Shown in pieces: positions 1 through 7,777 of a stretch of DNA of 22,971 nucleotides. The first letter of the stretch is position 1. Each line of letters begins with the position of its first letter. The stretch is from Anaerolineae bacterium (GTDB taxonomy: Bacteria; Chloroflexota; Anaerolineae; Promineifilales; Promineifilaceae). The position numbers and the translations under genes were made by a program. Under the pieces are notes generated by a model. That model was not told the origin of the DNA and did not search any database. It saw only the letters and a list, made by a program, of their open reading frames with translations. Where the stretch lies: contig JANQGC010000169.1 in the NCBI GenBank assembly GCA_028277515.1, positions 1-22,971 of the forward strand. The letters run 5' to 3'.

Positions 1-733
1 AACGATCACGCCGACGGCCACCCTGACTCCCACACCATCAAACACACCAACGATTACCTTGACGCCCACGGAAACCCTCACACCGTCGATCACACCCACA
101 CCCTCGAACACACCCACACCAACCTTGACACCCACGCCCTCGAATACGCCCACCATCACGCCCACACCAACGATTACACCCACGCCGACCAACACCCCCC
201 TGCCGGGCATGGGCGAAGAACTGCTAGTTTATGAATGGGACCGCGAGGTGGAGGAAAAGCACAGGGGCTTCCCGCGCAACCAGCCACCCCTCAACAACTT
301 TGACTGGATCCATCCGGTCAACTACGCCGGTGGAACCATGCACTTTTCCGTGGAGATTTTCAGCCAACGCGTCCCCCAGGACATGCGCTTGCAATTCTGC
401 ATCTGGCAGGAAGAGGGTGGCGACCCCCTGGCCATTGAAAACTGCGGCCCCGAGGAACCGGTATCCGGTGTGCCAGGAACGACCGTCACCTGGTCCAAAA
501 AGGTATCCAATCTGTGGATGAAAAATGGCGTGCCCATCGAATGGTGGCGTCCTCGCTTCCGCACGGCCGTAGCCATTAAAAACAGCGATGGCGACCCGGT
601 CAGTGACTTCAATGATTGGAACTGGAGTGGTGAAGACCCGGCAGAATGGTATCCGCTGGACATGCACTTCGTAGTCGTTGTCGTCGCCGACGGCGCTGTT
701 TTCTCCGGCTGGGAAAATTATCTCGAAAATTAA
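1..733 (+). CDS. Secreted Thr-Pro-linker protein, 5' end missing
   Basis: The frame is open from base 2 to the TAA at 731-733, so the gene begins before the window; the internal ATG at 59 lies inside the Thr-Pro repeat and is not a credible start. The visible part has about 65 residues of low-complexity linker built on [12 protein letters not shown] units, then a globular domain of about 175 residues starting near [12 protein letters not shown]. The domain is rich in Trp, has one pair of Cys (FCIW and ENCG) and ends in [10 protein letters not shown]. It is a close paralogue of the next gene, with nearly the same motifs in the same order ([34 protein letters not shown]). By analogy with that gene it should be exported, with the linker holding the domain away from the cell surface. 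The domain family is not recognised and no function is proposed. Confidence 0.8.
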   Translation, partial: TITPTATLTPTPSNTPTITLTPTETLTPSITPTPSNTPTPTLTPTPSNTPTITPTPTITPTPTNTPLPGMGEELLVYEWDREVEEKHRGFPRNQPPLNNFDWIHPVNYAGGTMHFSVEIFSQRVPQDMRLQFCIWQEEGGDPLAIENCGPEEPVSGVPGTTVTWSKKVSNLWMKNGVPIEWWRPRFRTAVAIKNSDGDPVSDFNDWNWSGEDPAEWYPLDMHFVVVVVADGAVFSGWENYLEN

Positions 734-826
734 AATCGCCTGACTACGACTTGCCCGCGCTGCGCCAATTGCTCTATCATTCAATCCCGTGGAAGAAATC
801 GGAGATAATTTATTGGGGAACCCTTT

Positions 827-1711
827 ATGATGAAATCATGGCAGTTCGGCCGTTTCCTGGCCCTCATCACTCTACTCACAATTACCCTGGCTTTCGCCTT
901 ATCATTCCGGAGCAACGGCCGCACGGAACAACTCCTGGCCCAGGATCAGCAAGCGAGCTATCTACCCGTTATCTTTGGTGAACAAGAGAACCAGCCGCCA
1001 CCAACAGCGACCGCCATGGCCAGCCCCACGCCGACCTTTACGTCTACGCCCAGCAGCACGCCAACCAACACACCGACCCCTACGCCAACCAGCACGCCGA
1101 CAAACACAGCAACCCCGACCAACACACCAACCCCGACACCGACGCCGACGCCGACCAATACACCGACTCCAATCCCCTGGCCTGGCAGGGGACAGGAGAT
1201 GGTCGTCTTTGAATGGAATGGTCCAATCACCGAAGCCCAGAAAGGCTTCCCCTGGCGCCAGCCGCCAAAAGCGAATGGGGATTGGACCCAGGACCCGAAC
1301 TATGCTGCTGGAACACTCCATTTCTGGGTAGAGATCCGCAGCCAACCCATGCCCCAGGATATGCGCTTACAGTATTGCGTCTGGCAGGAGAAAGATGGGG
1401 ATAAATTTGCCCTGGAATCCTGCGGCCGATCGCAGGATGTAAGCGGAACGCCAAAATCAACCGAAATGTGGCAAACCAAAATCGAGAGTATGTGGATGAA
1501 AGATGGCAACCCCATCGAGTGGGATCGTCCCCGCTTCCGCAACGCCCTGGTCATCAAAAACAGCGCCGACCTTCCTGTGAGCGATTTCAACGAATGGGAC
1601 TGGAACGGCGAAGATCCGGCAGAATGGTATCCCCTGGATCTGCACTTCATCACCGTGGTTGTCCCCCCCAACACCCAGTTCTCCGGTTGGGAAAACTACA
1701 TCAAGCGATAA
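827..1711 (+). CDS. Secreted Thr-Pro-linker protein, paralogue of the preceding gene
   Basis: 294 residues. The N-terminus has a short basic stretch and a hydrophobic helix (about residues 8-28, [17 protein letters not shown]), a signal peptide or anchor, followed by a YLPVIF motif of a kind common in Chloroflexota exported proteins (recollection, not a search). Residues about 60-118 are a Thr-Pro linker (TNTPTPT units). The rest is a Trp-rich domain with two Cys (YCVW, ESCG) that matches the domain of the upstream gene nearly end to end. The start is ATG 827 or the adjacent ATG 830; GGAG at 801 is far and GGGG at 815-818 is a weak ribosome site. The 93-bp gap to the upstream paralogue and the shared orientation indicate tandem duplication. 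The domain is not recognised. Confidence 0.85.
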   Translation: MMKSWQFGRFLALITLLTITLAFALSFRSNGRTEQLLAQDQQASYLPVIFGEQENQPPPTATAMASPTPTFTSTPSSTPTNTPTPTPTSTPTNTATPTNTPTPTPTPTPTNTPTPIPWPGRGQEMVVFEWNGPITEAQKGFPWRQPPKANGDWTQDPNYAAGTLHFWVEIRSQPMPQDMRLQYCVWQEKDGDKFALESCGRSQDVSGTPKSTEMWQTKIESMWMKDGNPIEWDRPRFRNALVIKNSADLPVSDFNEWDWNGEDPAEWYPLDLHFITVVVPPNTQFSGWENYIKR

Positions 1712-1720
1712 AATTCAAGG

Positions 1721-1792
1721 TAGGGGCAGGGCCAGCGGGAATGGTTATCCAGGAGTCCTACATTCTGCACTACCGCTGGCCTTGCTCCCCTA
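1721..1792. terminator. Long hairpin between convergent genes, possible bidirectional terminator
   Basis: GGGGCAGGGCCAGCGG (1723-1738) pairs with CCGCTGGCCTTGCTCCCC (1773-1790) with one G-U pair and one bulged T; the loop is 34 nt. It lies between the stop of the secreted protein and the 3' end of the desaturase, where a terminator for both is expected. There is no immediate T-run after either arm, so it may instead be a dispersed repeat. Confidence 0.4.
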
Positions 1793-1828
1793 TAAGCACG
1801 GATGATTTGAAAAATTCTCGTTTTGATT

Positions 1829-2854
1829 TTATCGGTTAGTTCTCCGGCGCAGTTCGCCAAATGTGATCAACCGTTTTTCTTCCTCATCCCACAAGGTCAG
1901 GTTAATCGTCTTCAAACTGGAAGCAAGAGTCAGCGTGGTCACATCTTGCAATTCGCTGTTCTCATTATAGCATTCCTCCAGCTTATAATTGGGAATGCGC
2001 GGGCTGAGGTGGTGAATGTGATGAAAACCGATATTGCCTGTGAACCATTGCAGCAGCTTTGGCAGTCGGTAATAGGAGCTGCCCTCCATCGCCGCCGCTT
2101 CATAACTCCATTCGTTTCCTTCTGCCCAATAGGTCTCTTCAAACTGATGCTGGACATAAAACAGCCAGGTGCCGACGGCCGTAGCAATAAAAACAACCGG
2201 CAAATAGATCTGTAGAAACGGCCGGAAACCAATTAACAAGCTAACGACGACAACAATAGCTAACAAGGCCAGGTCATTATATAGAACACCCAATCGTTCC
2301 TTACGTTTGGAAATAGGGCTGGGGAAACGATATAAAACTAAAAAGAGGGCCATGGGAACAATCAAGAAGAGAGTAATCGGGTTGCGATAAAACCGGTAAC
2401 GTAGTTTTTTACTTAACGAAGCCTCTTGGTACTCCTTGACAGTCATCGTAAAGACATCATGAATATCGCGCCGGTTCAAATTGCCCGCCGTGGCGTGATG
2501 GATAGCGTGACTTTTGCGCCATTGGTAATAAGGCGTCAAGGTAAAAACACCGCAAATGGTGCCCAGGCGATCATTGGCCTTGCGTGAAGAAAAGAAAGAG
2601 CCATGACCACAATCATGCTGGATGATAAAAATACGCACCAACATGCCCGCCGTCGGCACCGCCAGGGCCAATGTCAGCCAATAGCTGACCTGCAGGCTCA
2701 GCACCATAGCGATCCATAAAATAAACATCAGGCCGAAACTATTCACAACCTGCCATACACTCCGTTTGACTTCCGGCGACTGGTAGGGCTTCACCAGGGA
2801 CTTCCAGGCCATCGTTCCGGATTTACTTTTCTTCAAGGTTGCCTCAACGGTCAT
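1829..2854 (-). CDS. Fatty-acid desaturase (DesA/omega-6 type)
   Basis: 341 residues; integral-membrane di-iron desaturase that would introduce a cis double bond into membrane acyl chains. All three histidine boxes are visible: HDCGH (about 80-84), HAIHH (116-120) and HHIHH (278-282). The HQFEETYW motif near 236, typical of the delta-12/omega-6 branch, is also present. Hydrophobic segments at about 39-72 and 190-232 flank the boxes as usual for the family. The start is set at ATG 2854, because AGAGGAG lies 9 nt before it; a TTG two codons upstream would be only 3 nt from that site. A TATAAT-like box is seen at 2957-2962 (minus strand) without a clear -35. Single gene; regiospecificity cannot be read from the sequence. 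Confidence 0.92.
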   Translation of the reverse strand: MTVEATLKKSKSGTMAWKSLVKPYQSPEVKRSVWQVVNSFGLMFILWIAMVLSLQVSYWLTLALAVPTAGMLVRIFIIQHDCGHGSFFSSRKANDRLGTICGVFTLTPYYQWRKSHAIHHATAGNLNRRDIHDVFTMTVKEYQEASLSKKLRYRFYRNPITLFLIVPMALFLVLYRFPSPISKRKERLGVLYNDLALLAIVVVVSLLIGFRPFLQIYLPVVFIATAVGTWLFYVQHQFEETYWAEGNEWSYEAAAMEGSSYYRLPKLLQWFTGNIGFHHIHHLSPRIPNYKLEECYNENSELQDVTTLTLASSLKTINLTLWDEEEKRLITFGELRRRTNR

Positions 2855-3040
2855 GTTCAAAAACTCCTCTTTAAATTATTAGCGACTGCTTCTTTAAGCG
2901 GCCGTTTTTTCCTACGCTTTCTGCGATCCAGCAGGGAATGACATCCCCACACATTTATTATAACCCTATAAACTTTACCAGGTTATGGGCATTTTAGATT
3001 TCTCATTTGAGTGTGGCAAGCAACTGTCTAATGCCTCCCC

Positions 3041-4132
3041 CTAAACGATGGTCCAATCAAATCTCTCTTTTAAATCATTAAGATGACTAAAAGGCACATG
3101 GCCATCATGTTGTAGCCTACCGACCACAATCCCTGGGGCGATCCCTATCTCCTCGGCAAAACGGCGCACGGCCGTTTTGCTAAAATCTTCCTCAACCACA
3201 AAACGCCCATAAGCGGCCGGGGCAATGAGCTGAGCCGCAGCGAACTTATTAGCCTCTTCTTCTACTTTGTCCTCTTCTCCATCAACGAAATCAATGAATA
3301 CATCTCGCTTGCCATGCTTAATAATATGCCCTGCTTCATGAAAGAAACTAAACCAGAAATGATCATTTGTTTTATAACGTAAACTAAGCTGGATCAGAGC
3401 CTTGTTCTTGTCCAGCCAGCGCGCCGCGCCGCTGACTCGCGCCCCCTTTATCTGGGGAACAAATACGACGGCAACTCCCACTCCAGCACATAAGTCAACC
3501 AGCTTGTCCTGGAAAATATGCGGCGGTTCACAGGTTAAGGCACGAATTTTCCCACTTAAAAGACGCGAAAATAAGGCTTTATTATAAAGATCACAAAAAA
3601 GTTCTTGCGCTTCCAATTGTCCCTGGCGCAACCAAACCGAAAGGGCGTGGGTACTACTTTCAAATGCGGCCGTCTTACGGTAGCGCACAAAGTTGCTTTG
3701 ATAGACGATTTCCCAATTGTTCGGCTCGGCAAGACCCATAAATTGTAGCAAGGCCACCAATAATTTTGCTTTATTGCCTGTCTTCGGTAGCAGTCCCTTA
3801 TTTTGCATATCGCGCACAGGAAAATTATCTAGCCAATCTTGCTGCGATCGCAAGGCAGCATCGGCCGTTTGGCGGGCCAGGTGCTCGCGATAAATGCGTT
3901 CGCGATTGAGCCAGAAGCTGGCCGGTGCTCCCAAGACGCGCTCTAACTGCATGGCCGTTTCCGCGGTCAACGCTTTCTTACCATGAATAATTTCATTGAT
4001 AGTTTTAATCGGCCGGCCCGTCCTTTGAGCCAGCTCTGATTGCGTCATTCCCCGCTCCTCCAACAGTTCAAGCAATGTGTCTCCAGGCGGAGTTACGAAA
4101 TCTGCTTCTAATATACTTGTTGAGTTAACCAT
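3041..4132 (-). CDS. higA: HigA-type antitoxin fused to M78 (ImmA/IrrE-like) peptidase
   Basis: 363 residues. Residues about 16-75 are an XRE helix-turn-helix of the HigA type (LLEERGMTQSELAQRTGRP, then NEIIHGKKALTAETAMQLE). The C-terminal half is a zinc-peptidase domain of the M78 family, with HEAGH at about 265-269 and an acidic third-ligand candidate in EEEANKFAAAQLI near 291-303. The protein should neutralise the HigB toxin and repress the operon; the peptidase could cleave a repressor or the protein itself, which is inference. The start is ATG 4132, because GGAGG lies 6 nt upstream and this start overlaps the toxin stop by 8 nt (ATGGTTAA), a classic coupled arrangement; the frame extends further upstream only inside the toxin gene. 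Antitoxins are normally about 100 residues, so the fusion is notable but known in databases. Confidence 0.88.
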   Translation of the reverse strand: MVNSTSILEADFVTPPGDTLLELLEERGMTQSELAQRTGRPIKTINEIIHGKKALTAETAMQLERVLGAPASFWLNRERIYREHLARQTADAALRSQQDWLDNFPVRDMQNKGLLPKTGNKAKLLVALLQFMGLAEPNNWEIVYQSNFVRYRKTAAFESSTHALSVWLRQGQLEAQELFCDLYNKALFSRLLSGKIRALTCEPPHIFQDKLVDLCAGVGVAVVFVPQIKGARVSGAARWLDKNKALIQLSLRYKTNDHFWFSFFHEAGHIIKHGKRDVFIDFVDGEEDKVEEEANKFAAAQLIAPAAYGRFVVEEDFSKTAVRRFAEEIGIAPGIVVGRLQHDGHVPFSHLNDLKERFDWTIV

Positions 4133-4460
4133 GGTAGTCCTCCACTGCAATGATATGAATAGCCGTAACTGCCGTCCAATTAATTCCGCCATCTTCTTTA
4201 CTGGGAACCGGTTGATGATCCGGTTCAAAAATGAGCCGGTAAGGATGCACCAAATCTAGTGCGAATTGGCCTTTGCGATTTCCTTTTAATTCATGGCATC
4301 GCCCCGGTAACGAGCGCATCATCGCCAGATTCTCAGCCGCTTGCAAATCATCAAGACGCTGCCGAACCCGGCGTGCTCCCTGTGGTCCATATTTTTTCAC
4401 TAACGCCTTTTGGGTACGAAATACCTTAGCCAATCTTTTATTGTCAAAGGAAATCTCCAA
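4125..4460 (-). CDS. higB: HigB-type toxin (RelE superfamily mRNA interferase)
   Basis: 111 residues, the usual size for HigB. It starts MEISFDNKRLAKVF and contains the family pattern LPGRCHELKGNRKGQFALDL followed by HPYRLIFEP, where the basic residues and the Arg of YRLIF match the RelE/HigB active-site strand. It would cleave mRNA at the ribosome unless bound by the downstream antitoxin. The initiation codon is TTG at 4460-4458, preceded by GGGGGG with about 5 nt spacing; no in-frame ATG fits the family N-terminus. Toxin-first gene order and an 8-nt overlap with the antitoxin are characteristic of higBA operons. Confidence 0.88.
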   Translation of the reverse strand: MEISFDNKRLAKVFRTQKALVKKYGPQGARRVRQRLDDLQAAENLAMMRSLPGRCHELKGNRKGQFALDLVHPYRLIFEPDHQPVPSKEDGGINWTAVTAIHIIAVEDYHG

Positions 4461-4479
4461 ATCAACCCCCCTTAAAAAG

Positions 4480-4498
4480 TTTAACCTTAAGGGTTAAA
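4480..4498. promoter_or_regulatory. Palindromic operator upstream of higBA
   Basis: TTTAACC-TTAAG-GGTTAAA is a perfect 7-bp inverted repeat around a 5-bp centre. It lies 20 bp before the toxin start and just downstream of the predicted -10 box, where a bound HigA dimer would block transcription. Function is inferred from position. Confidence 0.55.
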
Positions 4499-4501
4499 AG
4501 A

Positions 4502-4532
4502 ATTATATCATACATAGTTATATCTTTGTCAA
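4502..4532 (-). promoter_or_regulatory. Predicted sigma-70 promoter of higBA
   Basis: On the minus strand TTGACA (4532-4527) is followed after 19 nt by TATAAT (4507-4502), or after 17 nt by GATATA. Both consensus hexamers are perfect; the long spacer is the weak point. The surrounding sequence is strongly AT-rich compared with the genes. Confidence 0.55.
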
Positions 4533-4689
4533 ATTATTATCTATCTATTAAAAACGTCAGAGTTTATTGGTTGAAGATATTATCAGTAGAATTGGTCTCT
4601 AGCACATTTTTCTCTATATTTCGCCCCTTTGCACGTAGTCTCTACCGGTTCTTCAAATTATTTATTATTGGATAATTGCGCCCACATAG

Positions 4690-4726
4690 AAAAGACCCTG
4701 GCACATGAATGCGCCAGGGTCTTTTT
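4690..4726 (-). terminator. Rho-independent terminator of the phasin-like gene
   Basis: AAAAGACCCTGGC (4690-4702) and GCCAGGGTCTTTT (4713-4725) form a 13-bp stem with a 10-nt loop. T-runs appear on both strands, so it can act in both directions. It lies 67 bp beyond the stop of the minus-strand phasin-like gene. The rest of 4533-4792 is AT-rich and holds no credible gene. Confidence 0.75.
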
Positions 4727-4792
4727 GTTGTCAGCGACCAATCACTTTTGAAGTGCCTGGTAGCTTTTGGTTCAATATGGAGTGCTAACTTT

Positions 4793-5215
4793 CTACTCGG
4801 CCGTCTTTTGCTCTTTGCGCACCTTATCAACCTTGCGGCTGAGAGAGATGATCTGTTTGCTTAGATCTTCAATGTCGGTACGGGTGGGGACATTAGCTGC
4901 ACCCAAAACAACTTCACTGGCCTGGACATAGGTCTCACCAATGCGATTGCTGACGCCTTTACCCATATCCTTGACCTGCTCCTGCCGTTTCTCGGCTTGA
5001 GCATTCATTTTTTCGCGACGGTCCTGGGAGACCTTCTCGCCTCGCTCAATAAGTTTACCGGCAAATTCATTGCCGTAGTTCCACCCTTTCTTCAGTTCAT
5101 CTTGAACCAGGGCTACACTTCCTAAACCAGCCAAAAAGGTTTTATGTCCCATGTCAACGACACGATTGACAAAATTGACACTCTTTTCTTGTACTTCTTC
5201 TACACGGTTAGTCAT
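4793..5215 (-). CDS. Phasin-like (PHA granule-associated) protein
   Basis: 140 residues, nearly all predicted helix and strongly charged after residue 40. The N-terminal part (RVEEVQEKSVNFVNRVVDMGHKTFLAGLGSVALVQDE) matches the phasin pattern in which a short hydrophobic AGLGxxA stretch follows an amphipathic helix. A charged coiled-coil region (REKMNAQAEKRQEQVKDM) and a C-terminal heptad-like segment (IEDLSKQIISLSRKVDKV) follow. Phasins coat polyhydroxyalkanoate granules; no synthase or depolymerase gene is nearby, so a more general structural role is possible. The start is ATG 5215, since GAGGTG lies 6 nt before it; the upstream GTG at 5224 sits inside that ribosome site. The gene has its own promoter, operators, long leader and terminator. 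Confidence 0.75.
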   Translation of the reverse strand: MTNRVEEVQEKSVNFVNRVVDMGHKTFLAGLGSVALVQDELKKGWNYGNEFAGKLIERGEKVSQDRREKMNAQAEKRQEQVKDMGKGVSNRIGETYVQASEVVLGAANVPTRTDIEDLSKQIISLSRKVDKVRKEQKTAE

Positions 5216-5248
5216 GTTGTTCACCTCGAAATTTTTTTAATTTGCCGG

Positions 5249-5328
5249 AAGTTTATGAAACTCGTAACCGCGAAATCCATTTCGCGCTCTTAGAGTGGAG
5301 AATGGAATCCTCGGTTACGTCTAAACTT
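5249..5328 (-). other. Nested inverted repeat in the 5' leader of the phasin-like gene
   Basis: Outer arms AAGTTTA (5249-5255)/TAAACTT (5322-5328), middle arms CGTAACCG (5263-5270)/CGGTTACG (5312-5319) and an inner hairpin GCGAAAT-CC-ATTTCGC (5270-5285) nest within one another. With the predicted transcription start near 5403 this is part of a leader of roughly 185 nt. It may be an RNA control structure or two inverted copies of a short repeat; see also 11376. Confidence 0.5.
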
Positions 5329-5381
5329 ATTTTATGAAGTTTACTTAAAGTTCCAACAAAATGATATGTTTTATTTCACTA

Positions 5382-5396
5382 TGACGCATCGCGTCA
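5382..5396. promoter_or_regulatory. Palindromic operator 1 of the phasin-like gene
   Basis: TGACGC-ATC-GCGTCA, perfect 6-bp arms, lies just downstream of the predicted transcription start. The same site recurs upstream at 5414-5428. The symmetry is typical of a dimeric helix-turn-helix repressor (for example TetR-like); the regulator is not in this window. Confidence 0.6.
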
Positions 5397-5409
5397 CTTG
5401 ATAACGCAA

Positions 5410-5438
5410 ATTATAACGCATCGCGTCATGAATGTCAA
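5410..5438 (-). promoter_or_regulatory. Predicted sigma-70 promoter of the phasin-like gene
   Basis: On the minus strand TTGACA (5438-5433), a 17-nt spacer and TATAAT (5415-5410) give a full-consensus promoter with optimal spacing. A second operator occupies the spacer. Confidence 0.75.
5414..5428. promoter_or_regulatory. Palindromic operator 2 of the phasin-like gene
   Basis: TAACGC-ATC-GCGTCA lies in the spacer between the -35 and -10 boxes and differs from operator 1 by a single base. A further half site TAACGC is at 5402-5407. A repressor bound here would directly exclude RNA polymerase. Confidence 0.6.
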
Positions 5439-5452
5439 GCTCCATTATCAAT

Positions 5453-5484
5453 CTGGACCAATTTTGAAGATTGGTCCGGTTTTT
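5453..5484. terminator. Hairpin after the cyclase gene, possible terminator
   Basis: CTGGACCAAT (5453-5462) pairs with ATTGGTCCGG (5470-5479), including one G-T wobble, around a 7-nt loop. It begins directly after the cyclase stop. The T-run (5480-5484) is on the plus strand, so as a minus-strand terminator it lacks a good U-tract. Confidence 0.45.
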
Positions 5485-6743
5485 CATCCTTTTTCGCAAA
5501 TTAGAAACCAGGTCTCCATCGGCCGTTTGCCCTTTACCTCAATCACCCCCCTTGGCTCACAGACAAAGTCATCCTTAATCAGATCATAAACCTGCCGCGT
5601 GATCTGGATCTGCCCAGGACTGCCATGCGACTCCATACGGCTGGCCACATTAACCGTATCCCCCCACACATCATAATGAAATTTGGTGTGCCCGATGATC
5701 CCGCCTATCGCCGGGCCGCTGTTCATTCCAATACGAAACTGAAGCTCCCTGGTCCAATCCAGGCGCATGTGCTCTCTAAAATCGCGCATTTTCAGGGCGG
5801 CGCGGGCCAGGGCCTGGGCATGATCATCGCGGGGCAGGGGCGCGCCGGAAACGACCATGTAATTGTCGCCCATCGTGCGCACCTTCTCTAAACCAAACTG
5901 ATTGATCACCGTATCGAAGTAACTAAATGCATCGTTAAGCATATCCACCATCATCACCGGGTCAGTTTCCTCACTGAGTGGGGTGGAGGCCACCATATCG
6001 GCGAACAGAACGGAGATCATCTCAAAGCGTTCGGCGATCGTCCGGTTTTCCTCCTTGAGGATATCGGCGATCGAAGCAGGCAGCACATTGAGCAGCAGCC
6101 GTTCCGACTTTTCCTGCTCCCGGCGCAGCAATTCGGTGGCGTAATTACGCTGCTGGATATAAGTGCGCGTCATGAAAAAAATGATGGTAGATAGGATAAC
6201 CACATTCAGGACAAAAAAGGTCAAGATCAACCAATTCGGTAAACCATTTTCGCGGCGCACCAGCGGATCGAGCAGGGCAGCCAGGACAAAAAGAAAAACA
6301 AAGCCCGCAAACCAGCGCCGGGAAAAACGGGATGGTGCGTACATCAACTTGCCGATCGGACTCATGATCGCCGCCAGGATGATGGCGCTGGAATTAACGA
6401 TGCCGCCCAGGAGTAAAGTCAGAAAAAATGGCAGAAAAAGCGTGCAGACGATCTGGATCGTGGACAGCGGCTCCCGGCGTCCCGTGCGCCGCAGATGGAG
6501 CAGCCCCGCAATGGAAATGAGCATATAGGCAAAAGTGATCACGCCGGCCCATAGCTCTCCATAATAGATGTAAGACGACCCCCAAACGAGCGAAGCCGGC
6601 AAAACAATGACTGTCCCACCGACCAGCAATCCTTTTTGCACCTGCTTTTCCAGCGGGTCATCAGGCCGGGCTACATAGCGGCCGATCGCCTGGGCATACG
6701 AACTGCCAACCCACTCTAAGGGAGCAGAACGAAAAATTTCCAT
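5484..6743 (-). CDS. Membrane-anchored class III adenylate/guanylate cyclase
   Basis: 419 residues. About six hydrophobic segments lie between residues 38 and 192, followed by a signalling helix (LLRREQEKSERLLLNVLPASIADIL) and the catalytic domain from about 240. Both metal-binding Asp are present (LFADMVAST, D249; TMGDNYM, D293), as are the transition-state Asn and Arg (TVNVASRM, N365 and R369). Of the purine-specifying pair, Asp is present (YDVWG, D358) but the usual Lys is replaced by Arg (EKVRTMG, R289), so cAMP is the likelier product but not certain. It would act as a homodimer. ATG 6743 overlaps the TGA of the upstream membrane-protein gene (TGATG), implying translational coupling; the TTG one codon earlier is an alternative start. 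Confidence 0.9.
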   Translation of the reverse strand: MEIFRSAPLEWVGSSYAQAIGRYVARPDDPLEKQVQKGLLVGGTVIVLPASLVWGSSYIYYGELWAGVITFAYMLISIAGLLHLRRTGRREPLSTIQIVCTLFLPFFLTLLLGGIVNSSAIILAAIMSPIGKLMYAPSRFSRRWFAGFVFLFVLAALLDPLVRRENGLPNWLILTFFVLNVVILSTIIFFMTRTYIQQRNYATELLRREQEKSERLLLNVLPASIADILKEENRTIAERFEMISVLFADMVASTPLSEETDPVMMVDMLNDAFSYFDTVINQFGLEKVRTMGDNYMVVSGAPLPRDDHAQALARAALKMRDFREHMRLDWTRELQFRIGMNSGPAIGGIIGHTKFHYDVWGDTVNVASRMESHGSPGQIQITRQVYDLIKDDFVCEPRGVIEVKGKRPMETWFLICEKG

Positions 6744-7663
6744 CAAGCAATAAAGCGGGACTGCAAGCGCATGATCAAGCTGACCAGCAGCAAGCCAGCC
6801 AGGCCGCTAAGCACAAAAAAAGTATACCAGTTGAGCAAGCCCGCCGCGCCTAATTCCGCCTGGTGCCAAAACAAAGCTACCAGCATCAGTCCATACCAGA
6901 TGGCGATGCTTTGCATGGGAATACCCCAGGCGCTCCAGCGTTGGTCGGATGCCATGGCCAGCGCGCCCACACCCAGGATAGCGTGAAAGCCGGCCATGAC
7001 CCGCGCCGTCAGCGGCGTGAGGGTCCAGGGCCAGATAGTGATCAATAGATCTGGGTAAATGAAGGCAGCAATTGTGGCCAGGAGCAAGACCAGCCCGGCA
7101 GCACCCATGATCTGTCGCAGCCAGCGCGGCACCAGCCGCTCGCCAGGTTCAGGCAGGCCAGGATCACGCCGGCGATTGATCAACCAGACCAGGGGCACAA
7201 GCAAGGGGGTCACGATATAGATCACCAGCCAGACCCAAAAAGGCCAGTTGTCGGTCAGGAACTTATCCCAATGCAGCAGCGTTGCCAGGAGCATAGCAAT
7301 GGTAAACACGGTCACAGGACCAAAACCGAGGTGCACCCTGTGCCAGCGCGGTGCCGAACCGCTCATCGTGATCGAGCTGTTACTGTGATATCCGGCACCA
7401 ATGTGTACCTGGTATCGCGAGCGGCCGTAACCTACCCGAAAGAAAAAGTAAGCACCGCCGATATAACCCGCGCCCATCAGCGCCGTCGTCAAACGAGAGG
7501 GTATCTGCCAGGCGAACCACTGTTCCAGATGCTGCCCGTCAACATATAGGATGATAAAAGCGGCGACCAGAAAGGGGATAACTATCCAGGCCACCCAGCG
7601 CGTGAGCGGCAAAATGCGGTCATCCTGGCCGGCGGCCGTTTCCTGAAAAGATTGTTCAACCAT
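6743..7663 (-). CDS. Multi-pass membrane protein of unknown function, coupled to the cyclase
   Basis: 306 residues with about eight hydrophobic segments (for example WIVIPFLVAAFIILYV, VTVFTIAMLLATLLHW, FWVWLVIYIVTPLLVPLVWL, YTFFVLSGLAGLLLVSLIM). A polar stretch at about 78-110 (RYQVHIGAGYHSNSS) separates segments 2 and 3 and contains several His and Tyr. The start ATG 7663 has AAGGAG 7 nt upstream. Its stop overlaps the cyclase start by one base, so the two are made together. It may sense a membrane or extracellular signal for the cyclase, or be an associated transporter-like protein; this is inference and no family is recognised. Confidence 0.8.
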   Translation of the reverse strand: MVEQSFQETAAGQDDRILPLTRWVAWIVIPFLVAAFIILYVDGQHLEQWFAWQIPSRLTTALMGAGYIGGAYFFFRVGYGRSRYQVHIGAGYHSNSSITMSGSAPRWHRVHLGFGPVTVFTIAMLLATLLHWDKFLTDNWPFWVWLVIYIVTPLLVPLVWLINRRRDPGLPEPGERLVPRWLRQIMGAAGLVLLLATIAAFIYPDLLITIWPWTLTPLTARVMAGFHAILGVGALAMASDQRWSAWGIPMQSIAIWYGLMLVALFWHQAELGAAGLLNWYTFFVLSGLAGLLLVSLIMRLQSRFIA

Positions 7664-7777
7664 ACCAAATCTCCTTATTCAACTATTCGCTCTCACCCAC
7701 TCCAACCCCGTACAATAATACGTTACGCCGTCAGTACAACCTTGTCAAGAAAGATGCGAGCTCAATATCTTCCTCTC

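Noticed and set aside
59..200. Short tandem repeats encoding Thr-Pro as a possible CRISPR-like or minisatellite array
   Set aside because: Units vary, keep the reading frame and recur as a protein linker in the next gene, so they are explained by coding constraint.
224..784. Long minus-strand frame opposite the first secreted protein
   Set aside because: Shadow of the plus-strand gene; the plus frame has a paralogue, the minus frame has neither start context nor family features.
4642..4830. 62-codon minus-strand frame spanning the terminator
   Set aside because: It runs through the hairpin at 4690-4726 and overlaps the phasin-like gene; basic, low-information sequence with no ribosome site.
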